64,000 nucleotides of DNA from Galaxea fascicularis (lineage: Eukaryota; Cnidaria; Anthozoa; Scleractinia; Euphylliidae): positions 18,022,675 through 18,086,674 of the forward strand of contig OX419347.1 of NCBI GenBank assembly GCA_948470475.1. The letters run 5' to 3'. Within the stretch, counting starts at the first letter, position 1, and the number at the start of each line of letters is the position of its first letter. Positions 38,001 through 49,457 of the stretch are shown one piece after another. A model generated the notes under the pieces. The model saw only the letters and a program-made list of their open reading frames with translations, had not been told where the DNA came from and did not search any database. A program made the translations under genes and the position numbers.

Positions 38001-40948
38001 GGTTGGTCGGGTTGGTCCGAAAGCTTTAAAATACATACCGGGTTTGACATCCATCTGAATCGATACGGGTACCAGTTTGTCCCTTTTCCTTGGATGCACA
38101 GCAAATAAAGCTATGGGAGACATAGCATTCCATAGTTCTCTGTTTGGACGAGATTCCGCAATGTCCGGCATGGTTGGAATGTTATCTAACAGTGGATATC
38201 TTAGGACAAACACCATTCTCTTGGAAATGGCCTATGATTGGAAAAGTGTAACTGGGAAGAGAATTACCTTGAAATATATGCTCGGCTAACTGAGATCTCT
38301 GGAATATTGCTCATAATGGTTAGGCAACGATGTGCCATCTCTGACGGAAAATATGGCTTCACTAAATGAGTACTGATCGAGTGACCATTCATTGAAAGGA
38401 GGAAGCCTGTGAGGCTATACAATCTCATTTCCATGTGGCAATCTTGGTCCTCACGAAAATTGATCAATCAGGAAAACCTGTTGTACTGAACACACCATAC
38501 CCTCGTGCTAAGATTCTGATTTGAAAAAAACTCCGTTTGGTAGATAGAAGCAAGTTCCTTCATTTTCTATTTGGGTATATTCACAAATTGGTAAAGAGCC
38601 ATTTGAAATACAAGTAGCAAAACAACATTTCACGTTCACGCTCCTTTGTGTGCATGCATAAAACACAACATATGTCAGACTAATTAATCAGTTTTAAAAA
38701 GAAGCAATTTGTACGAAAGGGAGTTACCTTTTGCAATGAAATCTTTGGCATATCTGGAGTATTCATTATCAGATTATTCCAATCGAAATCCTGATTTAGC
38801 ACTTTGTTCAGCTCTGTCCATTTGATTCCGACAGTGTCTGCAAAAGAGACGGAGAGTTTCTATCTATGATTTTGTTTCGTATCTCTCAGTCATAACTAGT
38901 TGTTAACATAATTTATTTCTGTACTAATCGTTATTCTATTTGTTATATCAGTATGTATTTACTTCGTGCACATAGGTGTTGCAATTCAGGTTTTTAGCTG
39001 CGAGAGGTGGAGAATGCACAAAGAAGCCAAACCTCTATCAGATGTGACTCTCATCAATGTAACGGGATTGACGCCCGCGAGCCTTTGCTCAGCAAACACT
39101 TTATCCTGCAACCAGTAAGTGACGAGGTCTTTGAATGGCTCTACATTTGATGGGATCATGAAGAACGGGTTCTATCAAGCAAAGGATGAAATATGTTATT
39201 TAGTCCTCGCTTTGCACGTCGGAGAGATTAACTCCGAAACAACAACAATCAGATTTGTTTGCGTAACCATAATTTATCATGACAGTATTGCGAAGTGTAA
39301 AGTGATTTTAAAAGCCAACGAATGGAAACGCTATCAGTAGACTGATGCACGAAATGAACCGACGTTGTCCAGAATATCACGAAGTACTTACAGTCGCCGG
39401 ATCGAGCAGGGACCACGACTATTGTATGGCGATCAGCTGACTAGACGAGGACCCAAACGAAAGTAGTTGCGGAAGAAAGATTGAGGAATGGGAAAAAAAA
39501 TTGCTTGTTACTATCAACCCCATCAAGACCGAGTGTATGATCTTAAATGCATCACGTGAATGAATATTACCCAGCTAAAACTTGGGAACATCCGGTGATA
39601 TTCCCCAAAATGCGTGTTGCGAAAAATATTTGAAGGATAATAATCACAATAGTCTCCATTTGACTTTAAAAATATGCTCGGATATCTGTCCTTCAGTTGG
39701 ACATTATCAGTTTCTCGAAGAAACTGTTCGCCTCTCGGAACAGATAATGTCCGCGAGCAGTATTCGCGCATTTTTTCGCGCCAAATGGAGAATATTGTTC
39801 ATATATACCATAATTCAAATGGATGACCCAATTTAGAAACAAATACGATGGGGGAATCGAAAGAAAATCACACTATTGATTCTTCCGTCCTAAAACCAAA
39901 TTATTTTAGTTTCAGTCTTTCTTACCCCCAAAGCCACCTGTGCCTGGCGGAAAAAAGCGTGTATCTTTGCAAAGTCCACAAAACCTTGTACGTCTTGCCC
40001 AGCGTTCAAAATTTGCCATTGTCTGAAAATATCCCTAGCTGCCTCATTCTTAGCCAAGTAAATGTTGAACTCCGATGACTCAAATGGATGTCTTTTAAAC
40101 ACGGCTATCTGTACAGGAAAAAAGAAATGTTTTTAACTAAATCCTCTTCGTGAGGTTATACAGCCGGTAAGCAGAACCATTTTCCCGGGACCGGATCCAA
40201 ATAACACTTTTGCCGGTCTACGTGGTATTATAAATGCAACTGATGCCATGCTTAGGCTATCCACGCAAGCCATACGCGCTAGTATACGTACTGTACTCCT
40301 CGCTTAGGTTAACATCCCGTCTTACCTGCTGTTTAATTGACATGTTCAGCCATCTGATCGGTTCATTCTCAAGGTTTGGTATTGGCGCTAACTGATACAA
40401 ACGCTGCTGGGCCTGGAGCAGTCGGTATCGTCTGACCTGACAAGCTTTTGAGGTGTTATGGGGTAGCGCAACAGGGCATTCATCTCCATATATACCTATA
40501 AAAGCTTGATGTCAGAGAAAATCTCATGACCTCGCCCGACCCAGGCTTTAGCTGAGGGCCTTTCTAAGTAAAAGAGGTTTTGAATCTAATAAGCATCGCT
40601 CCCTCCCTTTCTTCCTTCCTTCCTTTTGTTTCTTTCGTATATTCTTCCTTTCCATCTCTGTGTACTATTTTCTTTAAAATTGCCGTTGGGTCCTCATCAT
40701 TTCGACTATAATATATTAAAAATGAAAAGAGACTGACATATCAATGCATATGTTGAGGGTGTGAGAGCATATCTACTGTATTTTAATAGGTGCCTCGTTG
40801 TCATTATTGCACATCAGGTAAGACGCATTTCACGGCTCCTAGTGGGCTCAACTAAAAATTAAAGAAACATTTTAACGTTTCCGTCACCTGAACTTGCTAT
40901 GGGCAGATAGCAGAATAACATTGACAGGACAAGTCGCACAGACACCAT
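35091..40948 (-). CDS. Lipoxygenase, predicted secreted, without a PLAT domain
   Basis: Non-haem iron dioxygenase that makes polyunsaturated fatty acid hydroperoxides. Eleven exons in gene order: 40888-40948, 40326-40495, 39938-40108, 39033-39171, 38728-38837, 38039-38231, 37369-37730, 37118-37221, 36596-36698, 36051-36269, 35091-35324. Phases agree; 621 residues. Residues 1-20 are a hydrophobic signal-peptide-like start (VLSMLFCYLPIASS). The catalytic domain shows WLQDKVFAEQRLAGVNP, RYPLLDNIPT, the first iron histidines H314 and H319 in AEHLPKTHLLMEPF, YRDDGYLL, and H500/N504 in HHAAINYPMADYGGF. The spare first histidine of the usual HxxxxHxxxxH array is asparagine (N309). The protein ends PNGIQT: the last residue is Thr where lipoxygenases normally have an iron-binding Ile. 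The sequence between signal and catalytic domain does not look like a PLAT barrel. A Gly in FPYGYQGA may be the stereocontrol site, which would favour R-oxygenation; this is tentative. Confidence 0.93.
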
Positions 40949-43900
40949 GATCTGGAGAAAGTGATTTGGAACCTGTTAGCTCAAACAAAAAGTAAAGAAC
41001 AAATCCTACCAGCTACGCAAGCATAAGCAGCGCGATGGTGAAGCCGGCCGCGACATTAGTGCAAGAACGTAGGCATGCGTAAAGCCATTTTTGGCTTAAT
41101 TCACTCTCGCCTGAACACGCTTTCAGCATGGCAGTCGATAAGGACTGTTTGTTACTTTTTTTAAATAATGAATAGAGTTGATTGGTTGATCGATTGATTT
41201 ATCTTTTACGCTGACATTTTTTAATCACAACACCGTTGTTGAATCTTTCATCATTGGAGTCTATGACTTTCGTCACTAAGGTCTCCCTGGTAACAACTCA
41301 CACAGTGCGTTTGATTTCCCAAAAAAGAAAGCTTTTAACATCTAACGTTTAACTGAACAGTGATCATATTTATAAGTTGTAAATAGTAGCCTAAGATAGA
41401 GAACATTACGTTTTTCATAAACTGGAAACAAAGGAAATGATATCAATAAAATGATTTTCAAAATCACAGACAAAGGACAGTTTGTTTTAGTATTATTGTT
41501 TCAAATGTAACCAAAATGCCATGTTATGATCAAAAGCAGTTTTTTGTTGAAACGCCATCTTCGTCTTTCAAACGTGTGAAGAAGCTCTATTTCATTCGAA
41601 AGAACTAGACCAGGAGTTTTCAAAAAGATAACCCCAGGAGCTCATTTCACCTTAGTTGGGAGTCCTTCTTTTGAAAATTACCACGACTTTAAGATTCAGC
41701 TAAATTATCCACACAGATCAAGCTCTGGTAGCTTGCATTCTTTTTATCCCATCTCAGAAAGCAGAAATAGGCTCGATATACTTGCCTTGATTGGACGCTC
41801 TTTAAAATGGTTTAAGTGTACTTCACGAATTGATTGTGATCAGCAGTTAACCTTAACGCATAAGCGCAAATGAGAGCAGCATGGACATAACCATAAGCAG
41901 AACATAAGAAGAACGAACCCACTTAATTATTTGTCTCATGCTGTTTTCGGTGGTAACACGCTCGACATAAGCATAGGCATGTGCATAAACATAAGAAAAA
42001 CAACTTTTTCTGGTGTTTATGCTGCCTTATGCTTGTGGTCGTGCTTGTACTTGTGCGCTTATGAAATCTGGCCTTAATCAGTAATGCTGTTGAAACTAGA
42101 GTATGGTTTACTACAAGAATCAGTTATGGTGGAAGAACACGAAAACGGGGCTGATTCTCTGTGATCGAAATTACTTACATTTCTGTCATCTATGAGGTGA
42201 AAATAGAACTACCTTACCTTAAAAATAATGTGCCCAAAATTTGGGTTTAAGATTAAGGCTGTTTTCGTCTCTTTTGCGGAACGTTCATAAATGAGTCTTT
42301 CGACAGGAAGTTTGATAATTTCAAAGATTTCACACTGCTCAAAAACGGATCAAATTTGTTAAAGATGATGTCGGTGACTTGTTTGCAATTGTCCTTGCAA
42401 TAACAATTCGTTTTATAGTAATGCATTGAAAGACTAACAGATAGACTACAATGTTTACTTTTAGGTTATTAAAAACAGTTATTAAAGTAGATTTATTTAA
42501 TTTGGGGAGTAGAGCAACGGAACTGGCGAAAAAAATTAAAGGAAGCAACTTATAACACATGTAAACACAGATTGATAAATGTTCGAACTTACACTGACAG
42601 TGACACAAGTAGAAAGAACGTAAAATCATAATAACAACTGAAGACTGTAACTTATCATCTGTTATCATTTCCGTGGCATCCCAACAAAAGAGTAGAGGAT
42701 ATTAAAACCCAAACAACGAATTGTTAGAATACAAACATGCAGTGGAAGAAAAAAACCAAAAATCTAGTTAAGTTAAAAAATCTACAGAAGGGTTAAACTA
42801 CTAAACGTTCAGTGGCTCATACCTTAGATTATCGAGCTTAAACTGAATGGTACTACTGCGGTAGAAATGTCAGCTTTTATAATCCCTGTACGGTGGTCAA
42901 TGTACATTAACAACTCCGTTAATAAAACCAAATTTTAGGGTACACCTCTCGCACCGACGCAGCACCACAGTTTCTCTAAAAACTACCCACTTCACCCTAT
43001 TTGTTGTTAAGCGTTTTTTTCGGAGCCCGGCATGCGTGCCGAAAACTGAACGGTAACCTGTTTGAAAAACCGTGTTTTTATGTCCACGACCGTGGAGGGC
43101 GGTTAGATCAAGCATCGTTACGAGACAGAGCAGAGTCTCCTTTTGTTGTCTGAAAATAACAGAGAAGGGGACTGCCTGCAGGGAACAGCGGACAGCGCAG
43201 GCCCAGAGTTGCGCGCGAGCGAGCAGTGTATGGTAATCCCTAAGCCATAAATGAAGTCACGTGCAGATGAACAATCATTTTGCATTTTCTTCTGTATCAC
43301 TTTCTTTTATTTGAAAATTCAAATAACTAGAGTTCTCATTGTAAAATCAGCTGTAGTATGTAACAGTAAGCTTTTTATTGACAAATTAGCATTCTACAGA
43401 GGTAGACTTCGATCACCGTGAATGAAGTGCGTTACAATACATTCCGGATTATATTGAAATGAAATATTTCATTTCTTAAACTCGCAGTTTCAATGGTTTC
43501 TGCCTTTTACTTCTAACACTGGTTAAAGTGCCATTGGGATCATGATACTCTAAAACAAAGAGTAAATTTATATTTTAAGCTGAAAACTTGTGAAAAATTT
43601 ATCGTTAAGTGCTTTTAAAGGCGGCATTTTATTATTCTCAGCGTGGGAAATCATGGAATGAACGAAATCTTAAAGAGTTTAATTTACGTGCTTCTTATGA
43701 CCACGCCCAATATGGAGGAACAGAGTTTCAGTTCCTGATATAGGAAGAGAGTTTGAGCTTGAGTGAGCACAAAATAAATTTCGTTAGCATGGGTTTTACA
43801 TTTGAATATAATAAAGTAAAGAACTCGATGAAAAAGTTAGAAAAAAACTGAGAAAAAGCCAAACAACAGGTGACGCCCTAATGTCGGAAACCGCTGTTGC

Positions 43901-45087
43901 TGCTCTGAGTGCGGGCTCAATCTCTCGATGTTGTGGCGTCACAGGTCTGGAATGACTCTCATTTTCTAAGAAGATAATTTCATATAGATACGCAAGGGCA
44001 AACGTCTTGATCAAACTTGAGTTCGTGAGTGTTGTAATCGTCCTAACGAGACCTTACTTGGTAAGAAGCCAGCCTGTATTCCTCAAGTGATAACCTGCTT
44101 ACAGAGTGTGTAAAAGCAAAGGTGATCAATGTTTAGCGGCTGTTTACCACATTATTATTTAGAGTTCTCTGCGAAATATGAGCCTCATGTGTTGAGCTGT
44201 TATTGAATACATAAGTTGTATTGATAATTTACTTATGGAGTGGCTCCTTTCCGATAAATAGCGAAGCGGAGTCATGGGATACGCAAAATAGTTGGATTGA
44301 AAATTTGTAACTGAGAGCAATCATTTAACGAGAAACTATGATGACATTTTTTTTTTACAGATATTGGGCTTAAAGTACTTCCACTCCCATATGTAGGATT
44401 ATTATTCCGCGGTGCTCGCTCTTTCCAATTTGTGTTTGACTTACTAGAAAAAAACTACGTTCCAACTAAGATGTCGTGGTTTTGAAGGACGGTACAACTT
44501 AGAGGCTTGTTATTTGTGATTACATTTCTCTAGTTTTCGCTTTGTTTGTGAAATCTAATGAAAACATATTTGCCCTTGAGGTAATCGCATTAATTGTGTT
44601 AATATTACGAATAAGTCACGCAGCTCAGAAGAGTGCAGTTTCTCTATTTTGACTGTAAGTAGTTGCCTTGGCCTCTTTCCATTAGACCTTTATTTGGTAT
44701 TTTGTAACAACGTTTGCGTCTCCTTGCTACTTTTTTTACTTGGAAATATTTCATTTTGAGATTATCTAAAATGTAAATCTCAACCTTAAGCTTGTGTTTT
44801 CAAGAAAAAACGGAAACTGAAGTTTTTCAAAGACATCATTCGTTATTTTTGAATTCGGTTAGTTTCCAAATACAGGCACTCCAGGAGACGAAAAAGGAGC
44901 ACTACTCAGCTTTTGTTTCAACACTCCTTGTACCTCAGTTCAGGCTTATTGCCCAAAGAATCTTTTCGCACGATGGCATTTAGAAACTGACTGAAGCAAG
45001 GATCAGTTTCCTGCGACTGAGTTAGTTACTTTACAAATGAAAAAGTAGTAACAAGGCAACTTTCTTATACTCGTTTGTCAACAGAAC
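40949..45087. other. Divergent intergenic region between the lipoxygenase and the MGN-type genes
   Basis: Four kilobases with no gene I can support. It contains a repeat at 41859-42063. The ORFs here (for example 42339-42668 minus) show no protein-like composition or splice context. Immediately before 45088 the sequence TTTGTCAACAG looks like a splice acceptor, so a 5' UTR exon of the downstream gene may lie here. Confidence 0.5.
41859..42063. mobile_element. MITE-like repeat with internal ATAAGC-type repeats
   Basis: Left end CATAAGCGCAA and right end TTGTGCGCTTATG are imperfect inverted repeats. Between them are many copies of CATAAGC and its complement GCTTATG, so much of the element can fold back on itself. 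No coding capacity. Confidence 0.55.
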
Positions 45088-45633
45088 ATGGGTAACGAAC
45101 AAAACAAAACGAAAGGAGAGGAAAGGTCATCACACCCAAAGATCCTTTCAAATAAGAGAAGGAGCTTAGAGGACACAAAACACATCCGGTTAGTGGTTTT
45201 GTGTGACAAGGGGAACCCAGACCCCAGTGAAGTACTCGACCATTTCTGTGATGCACTGAACTCATTTAAGCCAGCTGGGAGTCTGGAGATCAAGCCAAGT
45301 GATGTCAAGATTTTGCGGCTAACTGAGAATTGCTTTGGCTCGTCTGGTCTCAGTTTCCTTTCACAGCTGAAGGAAGTCAAGGCCTGGATATCACAATGGC
45401 TAATGCAAAATGGCATTGTCCTGATTTGTATTTTAACGAATCAAAATGTCCAGCCCTTCACTGACGACATCAATTTGCAAGAGGGGAAAATAGTGGCTTT
45501 TTCAATGGGCAAACAACAACCAGCCGCTTGGAAGGGATGTGTTCGCTTGGAATTAGATCTCGATACGATAACAAGCCCCAGGGATTTTGAAGGTCCGCTG
45601 GAAGAGCTTGTGGCAACTATAAAAGCGCAGTAG
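45088..45633 (+). CDS. Putative N-myristoylated small protein with a TIR/SEFIR-like alpha/beta domain (paralogue 1)
   Basis: Family not recognised. It is a single coding exon of 181 residues. It starts MGNEQNKTK, where Gly2 with Asn6 and Lys7 fits an N-myristoyltransferase substrate once Met is removed. About 25 Lys/Arg-rich residues follow, so membrane attachment by lipid plus charge is likely. Residues 32-181 alternate hydrophobic strands and helices: RLVVLCDKG, EVLDHFCDALNSF, VKAWISQWL, IVLICILTN, KIVAFSMG, then DFEGPLEELVATIKAQ. This order resembles TIR or SEFIR domains, but no TIR catalytic glutamate motif is evident. It is about one third identical to the protein at 46551-47066 and shares FCDALN, SQWL and DFEG. 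An acceptor-like CAACAG three bases before the ATG suggests an upstream non-coding exon. A role as a membrane-tethered signalling adaptor is inference. Confidence 0.75.
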   Translation: MGNEQNKTKGEERSSHPKILSNKRRSLEDTKHIRLVVLCDKGNPDPSEVLDHFCDALNSFKPAGSLEIKPSDVKILRLTENCFGSSGLSFLSQLKEVKAWISQWLMQNGIVLICILTNQNVQPFTDDINLQEGKIVAFSMGKQQPAAWKGCVRLELDLDTITSPRDFEGPLEELVATIKAQ

Positions 45634-46550
45634 CAGGTCCCCCAGGGGTATTTCTTTCTCTGTTATTTTAACATAATCCTGTGTATTTTCGTTTTTTGTA
45701 ACTTCCTCGCAGATAACACTGTTTCATTGCCTAAAATTTAGTTTAGTCTAGGAAAGAGGAAAGGTTGGTGTCTCAAACGTTGTTAGTTTTTGTAGCGGAA
45801 CCTATCATAACACAAGAAACTTCGCACATGCAAAGAACCGTCCACTCGAAAACAAAATGTCAATTCTTGGGTTGATCTACAATGTTTACACATAACTAGT
45901 TTTCAACCAATAAAACACAACATTAAATTACTAAAAAGTTCAGCATTTCATTTTTACCTTAACCCTATTTTAGTCGCGCATGTTTTCACCAAGCCGGTTA
46001 TTACATGTCGATCTCTTTTGTTGAAACCATTTTCTTCTCTCTTGGTGGTCAATCATTTTGTGAAAAGAATAAACTTTATCTTATTTAATTTACGTCTTAA
46101 GTAAATGAAACTGAAATATATAGTGACAGGTGTTTCATTTTAACTTTGGGTTGATTTTAATAAATCAAATCGTAAAATAACTATAGTAAGGGAAGTCAAT
46201 GTAGAAATTATTTTAAACCCGTACCCTTCCAAACGGCTGAAATATGCAAACCTATATTTTACTTTTCTGGACGCTACCCGTCAATCTGTTAATAGCAGAA
46301 TAAATTGAAATACATACAAGAAATTCTTTACATATGCTAATTTAATGTTATTTTACGTGGCAGGTTGATTTGAAAACCTCATTAATAAATCACTTCTACC
46401 CTCAAGAAAAACATGGCTTGAAAGGCGCTTTAAAGCTAAACAGTGAACACCAAAGGTTTGAATTTTTAAATTCCAAGAGGAGCTGGCTTTTTTCGGCAAC
46501 AAACACTGAAACTATAACAATAACTTTATTCTAAATCGTTAGTTTCCACC
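45634..46550. other. Spacer between the two MGN-type genes
   Basis: It contains the likely 3' UTR of the first gene, with AATAAA at 45909-45914, and the upstream region of the second. AT-rich; no further gene seen. Confidence 0.5.
45909..45914 (+). terminator. Candidate poly(A) signal AATAAA of the first MGN-type gene
   Basis: Canonical hexamer 276 bases after the stop codon. Confidence 0.45.
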
Positions 46551-47066
46551 ATGGGAAATGACTCTACGAAAACCAAATCGTCAAAGCGAAAGGCCAAACC
46601 TATTGTGGCCAGCTCGGGAGGAAAAACATTGGATAGTGTGAAAAACGTGCTTCTCTTGTACCACTCTTCGTCGGAAATAACGTCTGATATTATCGATTAT
46701 TTCTGTGATGCTCTGAATCAAGCAAACCCACCTGGATGTGTAGTGATTGAAAGCAAAAACGCGGTGGATTTATCGGGACATAACGCAGAGAATATCGGGG
46801 ATCTAGTATCGCAATGGTTGACAAATCACAGCAGTGTTACACTGTTGTTGGTCGGAAGGGAAGGGCTTTCACGAGAAAATTTCGTGGATGGCAATGGAAA
46901 ACTCCCGAGCAAAATTTTCCCGGTGTGTTTAGGAAGTGATCTCTCGTCGGATTGGCCTGAAGGGTACAGCCTTGGTATAGCGAATATCGAAAAGATAGAT
47001 CGACCAAATGATTTTGAGGGGGATAAGCTGGATACATTGGTGGCGGCTATTCGTGGCGTTCAGTAA
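46551..47066 (+). CDS. Putative N-myristoylated small protein with a TIR/SEFIR-like alpha/beta domain (paralogue 2)
   Basis: Single coding exon, 171 residues, paralogue of the gene at 45088-45633 in the same orientation 0.9 kb downstream. The start context TTTCCACCATGG is close to an ideal Kozak sequence. The N-terminus MGNDSTKTK is a strong myristoylation match (Gly2, Thr6, Lys7), followed by KSSKRKAKP. The folded part, residues 31-171, runs NVLLLYHSSS (strand), DIIDYFCDALNQ (helix), CVVIES (strand), DLVSQWLTNH (helix), VTLLLVGR (strand), KIFPVCLGSD (strand) and DFEGDKLDTLVAAIRGV (helix). The conserved cysteine in FCDALN and the terminal DFEG-helix are shared with paralogue 1; the middle loop differs in length. 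TIR-like assignment is by pattern only. Alternatives are a receiver-like, flavodoxin-like or other Rossmann-type fold. Confidence 0.77.
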   Translation: MGNDSTKTKSSKRKAKPIVASSGGKTLDSVKNVLLLYHSSSEITSDIIDYFCDALNQANPPGCVVIESKNAVDLSGHNAENIGDLVSQWLTNHSSVTLLLVGREGLSRENFVDGNGKLPSKIFPVCLGSDLSSDWPEGYSLGIANIEKIDRPNDFEGDKLDTLVAAIRGVQ

Positions 47067-47400
47067 CGGTACTCATGAAAGGCAGAAAACTACTCAACCA
47101 TCTTGTCTAAGATGGGAAGCACTTTGGCAAAACATTGATGTTTTTGTGTTAAAACAAAGACAGTGCAGACGTTGTTTTGATTTTATCAGAGCTGACGACG
47201 TCGGCCGCTTTGAGTCCTGCTTTCTTGATTGCGGTATTGTAAACTGCCATTTTTTCTTTTGGTTGGTTATAAAACGTAAAAAGCTCTCCGGTCTTGTAGC
47301 ATTCTAAACGATCCTAAACTAACTTAAATACCGTTTGAGGCCAACAAGCTTATCGTAAGGATAACAAATCAGCGAAGTCGTGGTAGCATTTTTCATGAGC

Positions 47401-47426
47401 AGGAGCCCATAAATTTATGGGCTCCT
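47401..47426. repeat. Perfect 26-bp palindrome
   Basis: Each half is AGGAGCCCATAAA followed directly by its reverse complement, with no loop. It lies 335 bases after the second MGN-type stop codon. Confidence 0.85.
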
Positions 47427-47929
47427 ATCATAGGCCAAATATGTCTGCATATTAATGAAGGGGATATGTATATCGACACCGGTTTCTGAAGACATCTTGG
47501 TCTAAAATGTATGACTGCGGAGGGCCAAACTACACCAAGTTAGAACAATAACCGTGAACAAATGAATGCGTGTATTTCCTGTGGCAACTAACGGCCGAAT
47601 CGTCGGACCCCTTTTCAAATAACTTTTGGACAGCGGACCGTTTTACATCTTAAGATCCCGCAAGTTGCGGTTCCCTTTTAAGGCCGTAAATGTGGACGTT
47701 TTTATTACATGGCTCGTAAACTGGAAAGAAAGGTGCCTGGTATGGTTTCTTTCGCCATGTTTTACAAATACTCTATCGCTAGGTTTTCCTCAGTAAGGCA
47801 AAGGGCAAAATAAACGTATTGGTCTGTTTGAACACAATGATCTGTGGCGAATAATGTCGGGCGGGAATGTTTGCATGTTCTGTCGTTGGCCAAGTGCATC
47901 AGGGATAGTATTGTCCACATGGTAGGTGC

Positions 47930-48062
47930 GTGTGAAGACCGTGTTCATGTTGGGTATTGAAAGGAATTCTTTGCAGTTGTTGGATGTTGTTGGTCAGCTG
48001 CCCGTTACACCCAACACGGTGTTGAACGCACCCATCATGTTCTACCCAACAGTCATGTTGGA
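47930..48062. repeat. Degenerate repeat rich in TGTTGG and CCAACA
   Basis: TGTTGG occurs four times: at about 47948, 47979, 47988 (as TTGTTGG) and 48055. Opposite-strand copies CCCAACA occur at about 48010 and 48046. Probably an old fold-back element; boundaries are uncertain. Confidence 0.35.
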
Positions 48063-48705
48063 ATCGTTTCCACAGCTCTTTACCAGTTTGAGCAATTAAC
48101 GACAACGGCATTTCTAGGTAAAACTCACTCATAACCTACTTAATTACTAATTATCGTAAAAAGACAAAATGTAATGAAAATTTACCGTTTAAGTGCTCAG
48201 GTTTTCCAAGGCGGAAACCAATATGGTTAGTTTGGAGAAGACAACAAGGAATGTAGCAAACCGTGCCGTGACCCTATGCCGGGTTTTGCTGTTGCCCTTT
48301 GTCGTTACTAAGACACAAGCAGACGTCACTGAGTCCTATGCTTTTGTTTAATAGCTTTGTTCTCTCAACAACGGAAAATAAAGGAAGTAAGCAGAAGGTT
48401 GAGTAATCCACTTAACATCAGAAGCTCGTTCCCAGGATCTCTGCTCTCATTTCACCGGAAGGGAAGAGGGAACTCAGGGAGACCTGGGAAGGAGGTTTCA
48501 TGTTGCCCCCTTCAAAAAATAAAAAAGCTTACTTAAAATAAGAGAATTTTACTGTTTGAGACCTTAATGATGATAAATTGTTTGTGAGTCAGTGAGTTCG
48601 CTAAATCTTTTGACACTATTCTGAAAAAAAAATTAATATAAACAAGTCTCCAGACTCGAGTATTTATTTCTAAATCAAAACGTAAGTTTCTTGCACTCAT
48701 AATAA

Positions 48706-49195
48706 TAATAACTTTATTTATATAGCGCTCATATCCTGAGCTCAAGGCGCTTTACAACGTATCATAAACATGTAATATAATTATTAAAGAAAATCTATTT
48801 ACAATCCATCATATATTACACGTCTTAAAATAACTTTACAAAAACAATGCCCCACTCTCTAAAAATTGCCTAAAAAGATACGTTTTCAATCCTTTTTCTT
48901 AAAACCAGTTAAAGATGGTGACTTGTGCAAATTTAATGGTAGCAAATTCCACGGCTTAGGGGCACACACTGAAAAAGCCTTGTCCCCGTAAGTTTCCTTG
49001 AATGATCGAGGTTGTTCTAACAGCTGCTTAGATACAGACAGCAAATTCCTGGAATGCAGTTGATAACTAAATCTGTCCGCCAGATAACTAGGTGAAAGGT
49101 TATGAAGTGATTTGAATACTAGCAAAAGAATTTTAAAAAGAATACGATAACTAACAGGAAGTCTGAGTAATGATCCTGAACATATTGGAGCTTCT
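48706..49195 (-). mobile_element. 5'-truncated non-LTR retrotransposon: C-terminal end of the reverse transcriptase ORF plus 3' end
   Basis: On the minus strand it encodes the typical C-terminal tail of a LINE reverse transcriptase: YRILFKILLLVFKSLHNL, SPSYLADRF, YGDKAFSVCAPKPWNLLP and SLTGFKK. The frame is then lost by an apparent one-base deletion at about 48886; in the other frame KTYLFRQFLESGALFL continues. Non-coding sequence ends in AATAAAGTTATTATTATT (plus-strand complement at 48706-48723), a tail like that of the SINE at 12055-12343. It is a dead insertion; the clade (CR1/L2-like) is a guess. Confidence 0.8.
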
Positions 49196-49457
49196 TCAAT
49201 TGCACTTACCTAACTTGTTGCCGGTTCAAAGTCGCACCAAATAGAGTCATTTTTCGGTGAATATCGAGCTGAAACAACGCCTTACTTCCGTTTGCGAAAA
49301 TGAACAGCTTCCGGTTGTGTCCCTGAACCAATCAAACGCGAGAAAAGAGGTCAATCTCTGTGAGCGTGACCAGGGATGAATTTTTTTGCATGACTAATGT
49401 TGGGCAGTTTACTGTGCGGTTTTGCAGATCTTTGCAAGCTCTGACTTAAAAAGAAGC

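Larger units (their letters stand above)
47067..49457. other. Intergenic region with palindrome and retroelement remnants
   Basis: It lies between the second MGN-type gene and the TRP-like gene. It contains AATAAA at 47809-47814, a 26-bp perfect palindrome at 47401-47426, a TGTTGG-rich repeat at 47930-48062 and a LINE fragment at 48706-49195. No other gene is supported. Confidence 0.6.

Noticed and set aside
38264..38467. Minus-strand ORF of 67 codons between two lipoxygenase exons
   Set aside because: Skipping it joins the neighbouring exons in phase 0 and gives the expected lipoxygenase sequence (KISLQK then AISKRMVFVLRY). The ORF itself has no family resemblance.
40949..45087. Hidden gene in the 4-kb gap, suggested by small ORFs such as 42339-42668 and 43118-43300
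   Set aside because: No conserved motif, no in-phase neighbouring exon and no codon bias that I can see; transcript data would be needed to revive it.
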